Source of the DNA: Chlamydiales bacterium
GTDB lineage: Bacteria; Chlamydiota; Chlamydiia; Chlamydiales; JAAKFR01
Reading direction: 5' to 3'
NCBI GenBank assembly: GCA_022601445.1
Contig: JAJACP010000003.1
Span: 88,581 to 152,580, forward strand
DNA length: 64,000 nucleotides
Shown in pieces: positions 43,918 to 51,798 of this stretch. A model generated the notes under the pieces. That model saw only the letters and a program-made list of their open reading frames with translations, had not been told where the DNA came from and searched no databases. The position numbers and the translations under genes were made by a program. The stretch's first letter is position 1, and every line of letters begins with the position of its first letter.

Positions 43918-44431
43918 TGTGCAAAATGACTTTTTGCCTGGGGGGGCACTTGCGGTGCCGCATGGCGATGAGGTGATTCCTTTTATCAATGCCCTTCTTG
44001 ATCGCTTCGACTTGATTGTGGCGACCAAAGATTGGCATCCTGAGGAGCATATGAGCTTTACGCATTGGCCTGTTCATTGTGTCCAAGATACAAGAGGGGC
44101 AGAGTGGCCCTCTCAGCTGGCGGCGCATAAGATCACCCAAGTCTTTTATAAAGGGAGCGATCCTGGAATTGATAGTTATAGCGCCTTTTACGACAATGAG
44201 CAGAAGCATGAGACCGGCCTTGCCTCTTATTTAAAGGAGCGGGGAGTGGATGAGCTTTATGTGGTGGGACTTGCTACGGATTACTGTGTGAAGTATACGG
44301 TTTTGGATGCGCTTAAACTGGGGTTTAAAGTGACCGTTTTAGAAGAGGGGTGTCGCGCCATTGGGGATAGAGTTAAAGCGCTTAACGAGATGCAACATGC
44401 TGGTGCACATAGCCTTCCAAACCTAAATTAA
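43895..44431 (+). CDS. pncA: Nicotinamidase
   Basis: 178 residues from ATG 43895 ([17 protein letters not shown]). The catalytic triad is Asp in VDVQNDF, Lys in VATKDWHP and Cys in ATDYCVKYT; the metal site is [14 protein letters not shown]. It converts nicotinamide to nicotinate for PncB. Its 3' end overlaps the convergent secreted-protein gene by 50 bases, an unusually long coding overlap. Confidence 0.95.
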   Translation: MKALLIVDVQNDFLPGGALAVPHGDEVIPFINALLDRFDLIVATKDWHPEEHMSFTHWPVHCVQDTRGAEWPSQLAAHKITQVFYKGSDPGIDSYSAFYDNEQKHETGLASYLKERGVDELYVVGLATDYCVKYTVLDALKLGFKVTVLEEGCRAIGDRVKALNEMQHAGAHSLPNLN

Positions 44432-44990
44432 GAGAGGTTTGGTAGGCGCTAATGAGGACAAAAGCAGCTGGATTGATCACATCCGTGCTCTTGATTTCGG
44501 CGTGCCAACTATCCGAGTGTAGTTTGAAGTAGGGGCGGGTGAAGGTTGCATACTCACGCCGGTCATTCTGGGGATCGGTCAAAGTGAAGCGGTTACAGAT
44601 CCAATTCATCCACCCAATCGCAATCAATTCATCAGAGGCATCGTAGAGCATAAATTCATCTGGATACACCGTATAGATAGTAGCAGTAAACGAGCCGATT
44701 TTATCTCCGTCAGGCCCGTACATGTGGCCAATCGTTGTGGAACCGACTTTTTCGATTTCAACCGTTGCCAACACGTGATCGTCCATGGTTTGATAACAAA
44801 AGTGCTCACTCTCTCCCACGCTGCGCATCACTTTCGCAAACGAGCGATGGTTTTGCTGTACATAAAAAAGCGCACCTTTCGAGAGCGGCTGGTACTGGAT
44901 GTTGAAGCGAGTCGGAACCGCGTCTGCTGCCGTAGCTGCTACAGGAAGAAGTAGCGAAAACGCAAAAATGAAAAGGTGCACCATAAACAT
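44382..44990 (-). CDS. Secreted protein of unknown function
   Basis: 202 residues. The first 22 (MFMVHLFIFAFSLLLPVAATAA) form a clear signal peptide with an Ala-x-Ala cleavage site. The mature part is beta-rich (TVEIEKVGSTTIGHMYG, IGSFTATIYTVYPDEFMLY), which loosely recalls tubby/LURP-like sheets, but I would not assign it. Two Cys may pair in the periplasm. Confidence 0.72.
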   Translation of the reverse strand: MFMVHLFIFAFSLLLPVAATAADAVPTRFNIQYQPLSKGALFYVQQNHRSFAKVMRSVGESEHFCYQTMDDHVLATVEIEKVGSTTIGHMYGPDGDKIGSFTATIYTVYPDEFMLYDASDELIAIGWMNWICNRFTLTDPQNDRREYATFTRPYFKLHSDSWHAEIKSTDVINPAAFVLISAYQTSLNLGLEGYVHQHVASR

Positions 44991-45035
44991 GATGCACCAG
45001 TTTAGGGGTCAAAAAGAAACTTGTAAAGAGCTCAT

Positions 45036-45623
45036 TTACCCACGTGCGGGACGACGAATCAGAGCCTTGAAGGTTAAGCTCTCCAACATCTGCATCATCT
45101 TCTGTCCTTCTTGCAGTGTTTGTGTCGATTCACCGGCTACAGAGTTGACGTGTGTTTCAGCTGTTTTAGCTGACTGTTGCAAAACGCTCATTTTTTGGGT
45201 TAGAAACTGTCTTTCTGCAACGACTCTCTGGTTTTTCGCCTCCGCATTCGTGACCTCTCCCTGGTTTTTCACAGTCGTCCATTTGTGCGTATAACGTTTG
45301 AGATACAAGGTATTTCCATTCCAGTGAAGGTGATCGTATACGGTTTTGTGATGATCTTCCTGCAGCTTGGGCACGTAGTTCCACTTCAGTCCAGCCTCCT
45401 GGCTATTGAGCTTTTGCTGAGCTTGACCATTGGCTCTAAGCTGCTTGGCGTCAACTAGTGCGCTCTCTGATGAAGTGGTTGCCGACTCAATGAGGTAGTA
45501 GTAGGCAAGAGCGATCACATTGACCATATCTCCTTTTTTTGAACGAGATAGATCGGGTACACCGTGCGCTTTTTTGACTTCTGTGTCCTGGGTAACAGGA
45601 TTAAGTGTTTCTAGACCTGACAT
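45036..45623 (-). CDS. Paralogue family protein 3 of 3
   Basis: 195 residues. Shares with the next two genes a helical pattern: a hydrophobic MVNVIALAYYYLIESA, then a polar helix ending in ANGQAQQKLN, and a C-terminal coiled coil of the form VLQQ...ET.VN...Q...G..MM..L.SL. No signal peptide. Function unknown; the alternation of Gln-rich helices suits an assembly or secreted protein. Last gene of the three-gene operon. Its leader resembles the others (AAGGTAATCAAAT before ATG). Confidence 0.72.
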   Translation of the reverse strand: MSGLETLNPVTQDTEVKKAHGVPDLSRSKKGDMVNVIALAYYYLIESATTSSESALVDAKQLRANGQAQQKLNSQEAGLKWNYVPKLQEDHHKTVYDHLHWNGNTLYLKRYTHKWTTVKNQGEVTNAEAKNQRVVAERQFLTQKMSVLQQSAKTAETHVNSVAGESTQTLQEGQKMMQMLESLTFKALIRRPARG

Positions 45624-45638
45624 ATTTGATTACCTTAA

Positions 45639-46202
45639 TTATATTTGTGAAATTTGGTTGGATAAACTCACCAACATATTCATTAAACTCGAGCCTTGTG
45701 AAACCGCTTGCTGGTCTTCGCTCATGACCGTATTCACCTCGGTCTCTTTAATCTGAGAGCCCTGCTGTAATACAGTCAGTTTGTCTCCCAGCTGGTTTCG
45801 TAGAGCCGCAATCTCTTGGTTTTTCGTGTTTAGCTGTGTTAAGTCCGTTTGCGCGACCGTTTTCGGTGCATACGTCACATAGTGCCCTCCATTCCAAATG
45901 TTTATGTGTACATCTGGGGCAAATAGCTGATGTTTTGTTAGGGTGTAGAAATTAAAAGCACCCTCACGGTCGATCAACCTATTCTGAGCAACTGCATTGG
46001 CCTGTACTTCTTTTGACTTGATCGAAGCCGTTTCATGATTGATTTGAACCGCATGAAAGATCATCGAGTAAGCCAAGATAAGAGGGTCGACACCACTCCC
46101 ATTCTCTTGCTTTTTTTCCTTTGCCTGATGCACAGCACTTTTCTTATGGGCTTCGTCAGCACCTAAAAGAATATCTTCTTTTCTTATTGTTTCTAAAACC
46201 AT
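45639..46202 (-). CDS. Paralogue family protein 2 of 3
   Basis: 187 residues. Contains PLILAYSMIFHAVQINHETA, VQANAVAQNRLI and a tail (LTVLQQGSQIKETEVNTV) aligning with the neighbours. The central part differs (QLFAPDVHINIWNGGHYVTY), as if this region carries the specific function. 15 bases separate it from each neighbour. Leader AAGGATAATCA before ATG. Confidence 0.72.
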   Translation of the reverse strand: MVLETIRKEDILLGADEAHKKSAVHQAKEKKQENGSGVDPLILAYSMIFHAVQINHETASIKSKEVQANAVAQNRLIDREGAFNFYTLTKHQLFAPDVHINIWNGGHYVTYAPKTVAQTDLTQLNTKNQEIAALRNQLGDKLTVLQQGSQIKETEVNTVMSEDQQAVSQGSSLMNMLVSLSNQISQI

Positions 46203-46217
46203 TGATTATCCTTATTT

Positions 46218-46706
46218 TTATCTCTTAGTAAGTTCGTTGATGACTTGGAAGATGGTGTTCAGGGTTTTCAACCACCCCGAGTCTTCCGAAGCATCCTGTT
46301 GTAAAAGGTTCACGTTTGTCGTCGTCTGAGTCATTTCGACCTGAGCTGTCTGACGACACGTAATCAGTGAGTTCTGAATATCTTCCCTGGAAGCCGCATA
46401 CTGTTGGTTTTGGTCCTGGACGCGGTTAATTGTCGGGTTTTTCGCGCCCTCTGGGAGGATACTAAACTTAATCTGGGCGTTTTCCTTGTTCAGCTTTTGC
46501 TGGGCAGCAGAGTTGGCCTCTAGTACCTTTGACTGAGTTAAGACGGTATCCTGCCTTGTCTGCATCGCGTCAACGAGGAGATAGAAGAGAATAGTAAAAT
46601 AGTTAAACTTAGGGGTTTGCCCATCACTCTTCTCAGCAGCTGGGCTCGCTTGAAGAGGTTGGATCTGGTCTGGCCTCTTATCTTCTGTTACTGTGGAACC
46701 TGCCAT
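46218..46706 (-). CDS. Paralogue family protein 1 of 3
   Basis: 162 residues, the shortest copy. YFTILFYLLVDAMQTRQDTV, then VLEANSAAQQKLNKENAQIKF match the shared core; the central insert is reduced. First gene after a near-consensus promoter at 46749-46777. Leader AAAAGGTAATCAATAT before ATG. The repeated leader shows that duplication included the ribosome sites. Confidence 0.72.
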   Translation of the reverse strand: MAGSTVTEDKRPDQIQPLQASPAAEKSDGQTPKFNYFTILFYLLVDAMQTRQDTVLTQSKVLEANSAAQQKLNKENAQIKFSILPEGAKNPTINRVQDQNQQYAASREDIQNSLITCRQTAQVEMTQTTTNVNLLQQDASEDSGWLKTLNTIFQVINELTKR

Positions 46707-46748
46707 ATATTGATTACCTTTTATGTGTTTTAAAATTAATATGTAAGT

Positions 46749-46777
46749 ATTATAACAAATAAATTTTTAATTATCAA
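46749..46777 (-). promoter_or_regulatory. Near-consensus sigma-70-type promoter for the paralogue operon
   Basis: On the minus strand TTGATA (46777-46772), 17-base spacer, TATAAT (46754-46749), the strongest promoter-like sequence I found in the window. The predicted start site is about 35 bases before the first gene's ATG (46706). Confidence 0.75.
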
Positions 46778-46889
46778 CGACTTTTGTTAATAAACGTTAA
46801 CAATCTTAATATTGTCTTGATGAACTAAGAGGATGTCTTAACAAATTGTTTGCAGGAAAATCTGCCATAAAATATTCTTGCTTAGTGTT

Positions 46890-47528
46890 ATGGCATTGAT
46901 TCCTTATACAGGACAGCACCAATTGGATCCCGGATCGTTTAGACAACGGGATTCAGTTGGAGAAGGGACTACAGCAAGAGATGTAGCGCAGTCTATTCTA
47001 GAAACCGCCTGTGTGGCTTTGGCCTGTTGTACGGCTGTTTACACCTGTCAGCCTTTCAGGGGATGTCTACGTCTTCAAAGTCCCTTAATAAAACAGGTGC
47101 AAAAAATCTATAGTTGCGTGGCTTCGCTCTTATTCACTCTCTGGCTCGTATCAGCTCACCACTCAAATAAACACCTCATCATCCCTAGATTAAAGTTTGC
47201 TTGTGGATTTGGCCCTCAGGTGGCCTTGGCATTGCGCACCTTCACTCCGTTGGATACCAGCTCTCCATCTAAGGTTGTTGAAAAGGTAGGACTCATAGGG
47301 GCGCTTGTGGTCTGCGTTTTGCAGGTTGTGTACCTGTACGGAACAGCCTTTGGAAAGGGAGGCCCTTTTCAGAGGGGAAATCTAAATGATCGGATTTTTG
47401 TTAGTCTAGCCGTACTACCGTGGCCTTTCATTGTCGGGGTTGCCCTTTTTCAGGAATTGAATCAAGGGATTGATTTGCCCGCGGCCAATTTTTTGTGCGG
47501 CTTTGGTCCTTCTTTCTCACCGAAATGA
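46890..47528 (+). CDS. Membrane protein of unknown function
   Basis: 212 residues from ATG 46890 (MALIPYTGQHQ); TTG 46878 is in frame. A polar N-terminus of about 35 residues is followed by four or five hydrophobic segments (AQSILETACVALACCTAVYT, IYSCVASLLFTLWLVSA, VGLIGALVVCVLQVVYLYG, IFVSLAVLPWPFIVGVALF). FACGFGPQ and FLCGFGPS recur, hinting at an internal repeat. No family recognised. The gap of 183 bases upstream contains the promoter of the opposite operon. Confidence 0.7.
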   Translation: MALIPYTGQHQLDPGSFRQRDSVGEGTTARDVAQSILETACVALACCTAVYTCQPFRGCLRLQSPLIKQVQKIYSCVASLLFTLWLVSAHHSNKHLIIPRLKFACGFGPQVALALRTFTPLDTSSPSKVVEKVGLIGALVVCVLQVVYLYGTAFGKGGPFQRGNLNDRIFVSLAVLPWPFIVGVALFQELNQGIDLPAANFLCGFGPSFSPK

Positions 47529-47547
47529 GTAAAAGGAGCCGGGATTA

Positions 47548-47585
47548 GGACGATTAAAAAATGGTTTAATCGTCCCACATTTTGT
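47548..47585 (+). terminator. Hairpin after the 46890 gene
   Basis: GGACGATTAAA (47548-47558) pairs with TTTAATCGTCC (47565-47575), a perfect 11-base stem, followed by CACATTTTG. It ends the upstream gene and precedes the F-box gene. Confidence 0.7.
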
Positions 47586-47620
47586 AGAGTTACCGTTATA
47601 AAACAAGAAAGGAGGTCAAT

Positions 47621-48034
47621 ATGGGTGTAAGTCCTAGTGGTGCTGTACGAGCATTGAGTTTATCTCAATATGACTCGCCAACAGCCACACATGGTACGGA
47701 AATGAAGAATATGGCTCCTAATCCGTTCCCTAGGCTTTCAGAGGAACTGTACGTTCGGATTTTTTCCTTTGTAGCGGCTTCTGATTTGGGTAGACAGGCC
47801 GCTGTCTCTCGAAGATGGTGTGCCGTGAGTGCAGAAAAATCATTATGGAGAGCACTATGTGCACAAAGTAAAGTTAATGTTTCTAGAGAACCCAAAATCG
47901 GGTGGAAACAAAAGTACGTTGAAGCTGTTGTCAAGAAGCCTAAGCGGGTGATCGCTCACACGCATACATCTGTGTATGGGGACAGTGATCACTATAAGCT
48001 TTATGGTCCTTATACACCTGGCCCTTATTTTTAG
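47621..48034 (+). CDS. F-box domain protein, candidate host-directed effector
   Basis: 137 residues with a strong ribosome site (AAAGGAGG). Residues about 36-80 are an F-box: FPRLSEELYVRIFSF, ASDLGRQAAVSRRWCAVS and SLWRALC carry the usual LPxELxxxIFSFL...VSRxW...LWR pattern. F-boxes bind host Skp1 and recruit targets to SCF ubiquitin ligases; bacteria have no SCF, so it should act in the host. No signal peptide, consistent with type III export. The short basic C-terminus (KKPKRVIAHTHTSVYGD) would be the target-binding part. Confidence 0.82.
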   Translation: MGVSPSGAVRALSLSQYDSPTATHGTEMKNMAPNPFPRLSEELYVRIFSFVAASDLGRQAAVSRRWCAVSAEKSLWRALCAQSKVNVSREPKIGWKQKYVEAVVKKPKRVIAHTHTSVYGDSDHYKLYGPYTPGPYF

Positions 48035-48113
48035 TGTCTGGCTGCAAAAACCTTTAATCTTTGATGGGGATCTTATGTCGCGGCTGTGTTGAAAAACTTA
48101 TCATGCTTATCAT

Positions 48114-49352
48114 TCACTGGAATGAGTAATGCGAGCCAAGATTGAGAATCTGTGTGAGAGCATCGAGTGCTGTTTGCACCTCTGTTAAAAAAGCCGGATC
48201 AGCAAAATCAGCAGGAGTGAGTCGATCTCGGTAGTATGCTGATACCCATGCAGTTAGATTTTGGTAAAGCTCTTCATCTAAGCAGATCTGAGGAGGCACC
48301 TTTTGGATTTCCTCTTCAGTTAGAGGGATGGCAAGACGCAAACAAGCAGGGCCTCCTCCATTGAGCATACTCTCTTTAAGATCCACAAACTCTACAGGGA
48401 AAGGGAGCCAGTCAAGAGCGAGCTGGCGGCACTCGGACGGAGCGAGCAGCAGGTGCGTTTGATCGGGCAGTGTAAGAAGTTGTGAGTTGAACAGGTAGGT
48501 TTCAATGGCTTGCTCGATGGGGATTTCGACGGGAATTTTTTGTAGTGGGCAAGTGCGTTCAATCTCAGCTAAGACACGTTCGGTCTCCTCAAAGGCTTCT
48601 GGATGGTAGAGAAGCGTAGAGCGATTTCCACAAGCGATCACGTCGTTATGAAACACTCCTTTTTCAATCAGAGCAGGATTTTGGCGGGCAAAAACTGCCT
48701 GCGTGCCATGCGTACGCGCAATCGCTTCGCACGCCTCTTTGGTTTGCCTGGCCGGAAAACGGGTGGTCTGCTTTTCAAATAGACTACGTCCATACACGTA
48801 GAGGTGTGTGCCGGGCTGATCGTAGGAGGATGTGAAGCGGATGTGGTTGGCCGCTCCCTCGTCTGCAAAAGGGAGGGGAGAGTGAATAGTGAATCTCTCT
48901 GAATCGGAAAAAAGACGACGAAATAATTTCTCGGTTTCCTCGACCTCAAGTGTTCGGTGCAGGGTGGTTTGTAAATTGGCAATAGTGAGGTGGACGTGTC
49001 CATCAAAACTGTCAGAGGAGGGGGTGACCGTTGCGCTATTGGCTCGCCACATAGCTGAAGAAGAGCAGAGAAGTGCGAGTAGATCAGGCGGGGTTTGCGC
49101 GAGGATTTCGTGATCTTTGCCTCGGAATCCCAGAGCGTGCAAATAGGGAAGTGAGGGGCGCTCTTGAGGAGGTAAAACGGCTTGAGGAATCCCGAGATCA
49201 GCAAGCCGCTTCATTTTTTTGAGACCTTGAAGGGCAGCTTTTTTGGGGTTGGAAGGGCGCTTTGCATGCTCCATTGAGGCTAAATTGCCATAGGACAATC
49301 CACCAAAGTAGTGGGTGGGGCCGACAAGGCCATCAAAGTTGACTTCTCTCAT
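48114..49352 (-). CDS. astB: N-succinylarginine dihydrolase
   Basis: 412 residues, slightly shorter than E. coli AstB. MREVNFDGLVGPTHYFGGLSYGN is the AstB N-terminal signature; it also has SSAMWRANSATVTPS and LNGGGPACLRLAIPL with the catalytic Cys. It releases two ammonia and CO2 from succinylarginine, giving succinylornithine. It is the last gene of the ast operon and overlaps astD by four bases. Confidence 0.95.
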   Translation of the reverse strand: MREVNFDGLVGPTHYFGGLSYGNLASMEHAKRPSNPKKAALQGLKKMKRLADLGIPQAVLPPQERPSLPYLHALGFRGKDHEILAQTPPDLLALLCSSSAMWRANSATVTPSSDSFDGHVHLTIANLQTTLHRTLEVEETEKLFRRLFSDSERFTIHSPLPFADEGAANHIRFTSSYDQPGTHLYVYGRSLFEKQTTRFPARQTKEACEAIARTHGTQAVFARQNPALIEKGVFHNDVIACGNRSTLLYHPEAFEETERVLAEIERTCPLQKIPVEIPIEQAIETYLFNSQLLTLPDQTHLLLAPSECRQLALDWLPFPVEFVDLKESMLNGGGPACLRLAIPLTEEEIQKVPPQICLDEELYQNLTAWVSAYYRDRLTPADFADPAFLTEVQTALDALTQILNLGSHYSFQ

Positions 49353-50812
49353 GATTTTGCCAAGAAGCTAATTCCAGGTGTAATCTGCTTTGGGATGTGG
49401 AGAGTCTCCTGCTCCATAGAGGCAACCGGGTAGGAGCAATAATCCGCTGCATAGTACCCTCCTGGTCTAAAGTTTCCACTGTTTCCCAAACCTCCAAATG
49501 GAGCGCGGCTACTCGCCCCAGTTGTAGGGTGATTCCAGTTGATCACACCGGCTCTTACTTCCCGGTAAAAGTGCCGATATTTTTCGGGATTGGAGCTAAT
49601 GAGACCGGCGGCTAGTCCGTATTTTGTTTGGTTAGCCTCGTGGATAGCGTCTTCAAAGCTGGAAACGCGTGTCACTCTAAGAAAGGGACCAAAAAGCTCT
49701 TCATCAACAAGATGCGATACGTCTGTCACATCCATCAGACCGGGAGTTAAAAAGGGAAGCCCCTCTTTAAGAGGAGTCATTTCGACAAGGCAGTGGCCTC
49801 CTTCAGCGCCGTATGTCGCTTGTGCATTGAGAAGCTTTTCCGCAGCTTTTAGATCAATGACAGGTCCCATAAAAGGTTCAGGTTGATCGGTGTAGGGGCC
49901 TACTTGGATTGAGGAGATCATGTGCGCCAGGATTTTGAGAAACTCATCTCCCTCTTTGTCTCTCTCCACGATCAAGCGACGGGCGCACGAGCATCTCTGT
50001 CCAGCTGTGAGATAGGCCGATTGAATGGTTAAATAAGCAGCGCCTTCTAAATCGTTTGTCTCGTTGACGATCAACGGGCTATTTCCTCCCATTTCTAGAG
50101 CCAGAATTTTTTCTGGGTGGCGATGCAGAGTTTCCGTCAGCACCATTCCTGTTTTGTGGCTGCCAGTGAAAAAAAGTCCGTCGATTTGAGGATGGATGGC
50201 CAGTGAGTGGCCTGTATCCCCTTTTCCCTGGATTAAATTGATCACCCCGGGAGGAAAAGAGGCGAAGCATTGTATCATGATTTCAGCGACCAGAGGTGTG
50301 TAGGGGCTGCTTTTAAACACAACCGTGTTGCCTGCTAGAAGCGCCGGAACGATATGTCCATTGGGAAGGTGGCCAGGGAAATTAAACGGGCCAAAAACAG
50401 CCACAACACCGTGTGGCTTATGGCGCGTGTGGAGTGTGGGGGTGAGCGCTTGATCGGGACATCTCTCATGGTAGGCTTCGACAGAAACCGCAATTTTGCC
50501 GATCATAGCAGAAACTTCTTGGGTCGACTCCCATCGAGGTTTTCCTGTCTCTTGGCAGATCGCTTCTACGAGCTGAGAGCTATTTTCTTTAAGCGCTTTT
50601 TCATACTCTTTGAGCAAAGAGAGGCGCTTTTCAAAAGAGTATGCGCTCCATTTGGGAAAGGCTTCTCGTGCAGCAGAAACAGCTTCGTCAACTTCATCCG
50701 GAGTCGCTTGGCGTCCCTCCCAAAGGGTTAATTGGGTAGCGGGATTGAGAGAGTGGAAGGGCTCTCCGATTCCCTCTACCCAACTTCCTGAAATAAAGTG
50801 CGACTCTCTCAT
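49349..50812 (-). CDS. astD: Succinylglutamate-semialdehyde dehydrogenase
   Basis: 487 residues, ALDH superfamily. FNFPGHLPNGHIVPALLAGNTVVFK, GSHKTG, LEMGGNSPLI (general base Glu) and GQRCSCARR (catalytic Cys) are intact. NAD-dependent oxidation of succinylglutamate semialdehyde to succinylglutamate. Four-base overlaps with astA and astB place it in the operon. Confidence 0.95.
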   Translation of the reverse strand: MRESHFISGSWVEGIGEPFHSLNPATQLTLWEGRQATPDEVDEAVSAAREAFPKWSAYSFEKRLSLLKEYEKALKENSSQLVEAICQETGKPRWESTQEVSAMIGKIAVSVEAYHERCPDQALTPTLHTRHKPHGVVAVFGPFNFPGHLPNGHIVPALLAGNTVVFKSSPYTPLVAEIMIQCFASFPPGVINLIQGKGDTGHSLAIHPQIDGLFFTGSHKTGMVLTETLHRHPEKILALEMGGNSPLIVNETNDLEGAAYLTIQSAYLTAGQRCSCARRLIVERDKEGDEFLKILAHMISSIQVGPYTDQPEPFMGPVIDLKAAEKLLNAQATYGAEGGHCLVEMTPLKEGLPFLTPGLMDVTDVSHLVDEELFGPFLRVTRVSSFEDAIHEANQTKYGLAAGLISSNPEKYRHFYREVRAGVINWNHPTTGASSRAPFGGLGNSGNFRPGGYYAADYCSYPVASMEQETLHIPKQITPGISFLAKS

Positions 50813-51798
50813 GCGTGTAACCTATAAAAAATGATGGTGTTTCCTACATCGACTTTTAAAGCCTTTCCCACCTCCGTGGGAAGGATCGCCCGTCCCCCTT
50901 CTATTAACAGAGAGGCGGCGCAGGCGCAAAAGGGATTGGTGGTGGTTGCAATAATGGCTTTTTTTCCCTCCGTGAGTGAGTGACGCAGTGCCGAGATCTG
51001 AACTTTTTGGCTAGTGGCAACGGCATGGATCTCATCTGTGGGTGCATAGAGGTGGGGCCCTCCATCAAAGATGTCAAGGTAATCGCTCATACGAAATCCT
51101 TGCTTTTCTAACATTTTTTTTGCGGGGACCGTAAAGGGGTGAGGTTGACTAATCACTTGTTGTGCCTCTTGGGAGAGTAAGATGGTGTAAATAGGGTGGC
51201 GTGGAAAGAGTTCTTGGATCGCCTCTGGGTTGAGAATCCGCAAGTGATCGGCCTCAGAGAATGGGAGAGAGAAAAAAGGGCGGCCAATTGCGTTCCAAAA
51301 AGGAGAGACACCCTTGTTGTTAAACCCTCGCATTTCTGCAATGACTGTGGAGGCAAAACGGTCACGAAAAAGAGCGATGTAGAGAAAGCGTGCGTAGGAG
51401 AGCAGAGGGCCAAAACCGTGTTTTCTGAATGCCTTTTTTAGATATAGGGTGCCGATTTCAGTGGGTTTTTTGTGCGCTTCAATAAAGTGTAACACAGGAA
51501 CGTTTCGATCGACATCAAGAGAGGCAGAGTGAAAAGATTCGAATCGTTTGTGGTAGGCAAAAAAGGGGTTTTCCATGCCGACTCGCGTCACCAGGCCTGT
51601 TGTGCCAATTACATTGCCGTCCCATTCAAGGCAAAAAAGATAAGTTCCTTGTTCTTCAGAATTTAAAAGAAGTTGCTCAAGGTGCTTCTCACTTCTGGGC
51701 AAGCTGGTGATCCCTGGACCTGCTTCGAGTGCAAAAGCGTAAAAGTGTTTCAGGTCCTCGATATGCGCAGGTCTTACGATCGCTACGGGTTTTGGCAT
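50809..51798 (-). CDS. astA: Arginine N-succinyltransferase
   Basis: About 329 residues from ATG 51798 (MPKPVAIVRPAHIEDLKHFY); a start at 51828 is also open. AstA features include GPGITSLPRSEKHL, EIGTLYLKKAFRKHGFGPLLSYARFL, and SPFWNAIGRPFFSLPFSEAD. It uses succinyl-CoA to succinylate the arginine alpha-amino group, the first pathway step. It overlaps the aminotransferase gene by about 16 bases. Confidence 0.94.
   Translation of the reverse strand: MPKPVAIVRPAHIEDLKHFYAFALEAGPGITSLPRSEKHLEQLLLNSEEQGTYLFCLEWDGNVIGTTGLVTRVGMENPFFAYHKRFESFHSASLDVDRNVPVLHFIEAHKKPTEIGTLYLKKAFRKHGFGPLLSYARFLYIALFRDRFASTVIAEMRGFNNKGVSPFWNAIGRPFFSLPFSEADHLRILNPEAIQELFPRHPIYTILLSQEAQQVISQPHPFTVPAKKMLEKQGFRMSDYLDIFDGGPHLYAPTDEIHAVATSQKVQISALRHSLTEGKKAIIATTTNPFCACAASLLIEGGRAILPTEVGKALKVDVGNTIIFYRLHA

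Noticed and set aside
45036..46706. Type III translocator or needle-complex genes
   Set aside because: Coiled coils and size are suggestive, but I see no chaperone gene, no translocator membrane region and no secretion-apparatus neighbours.
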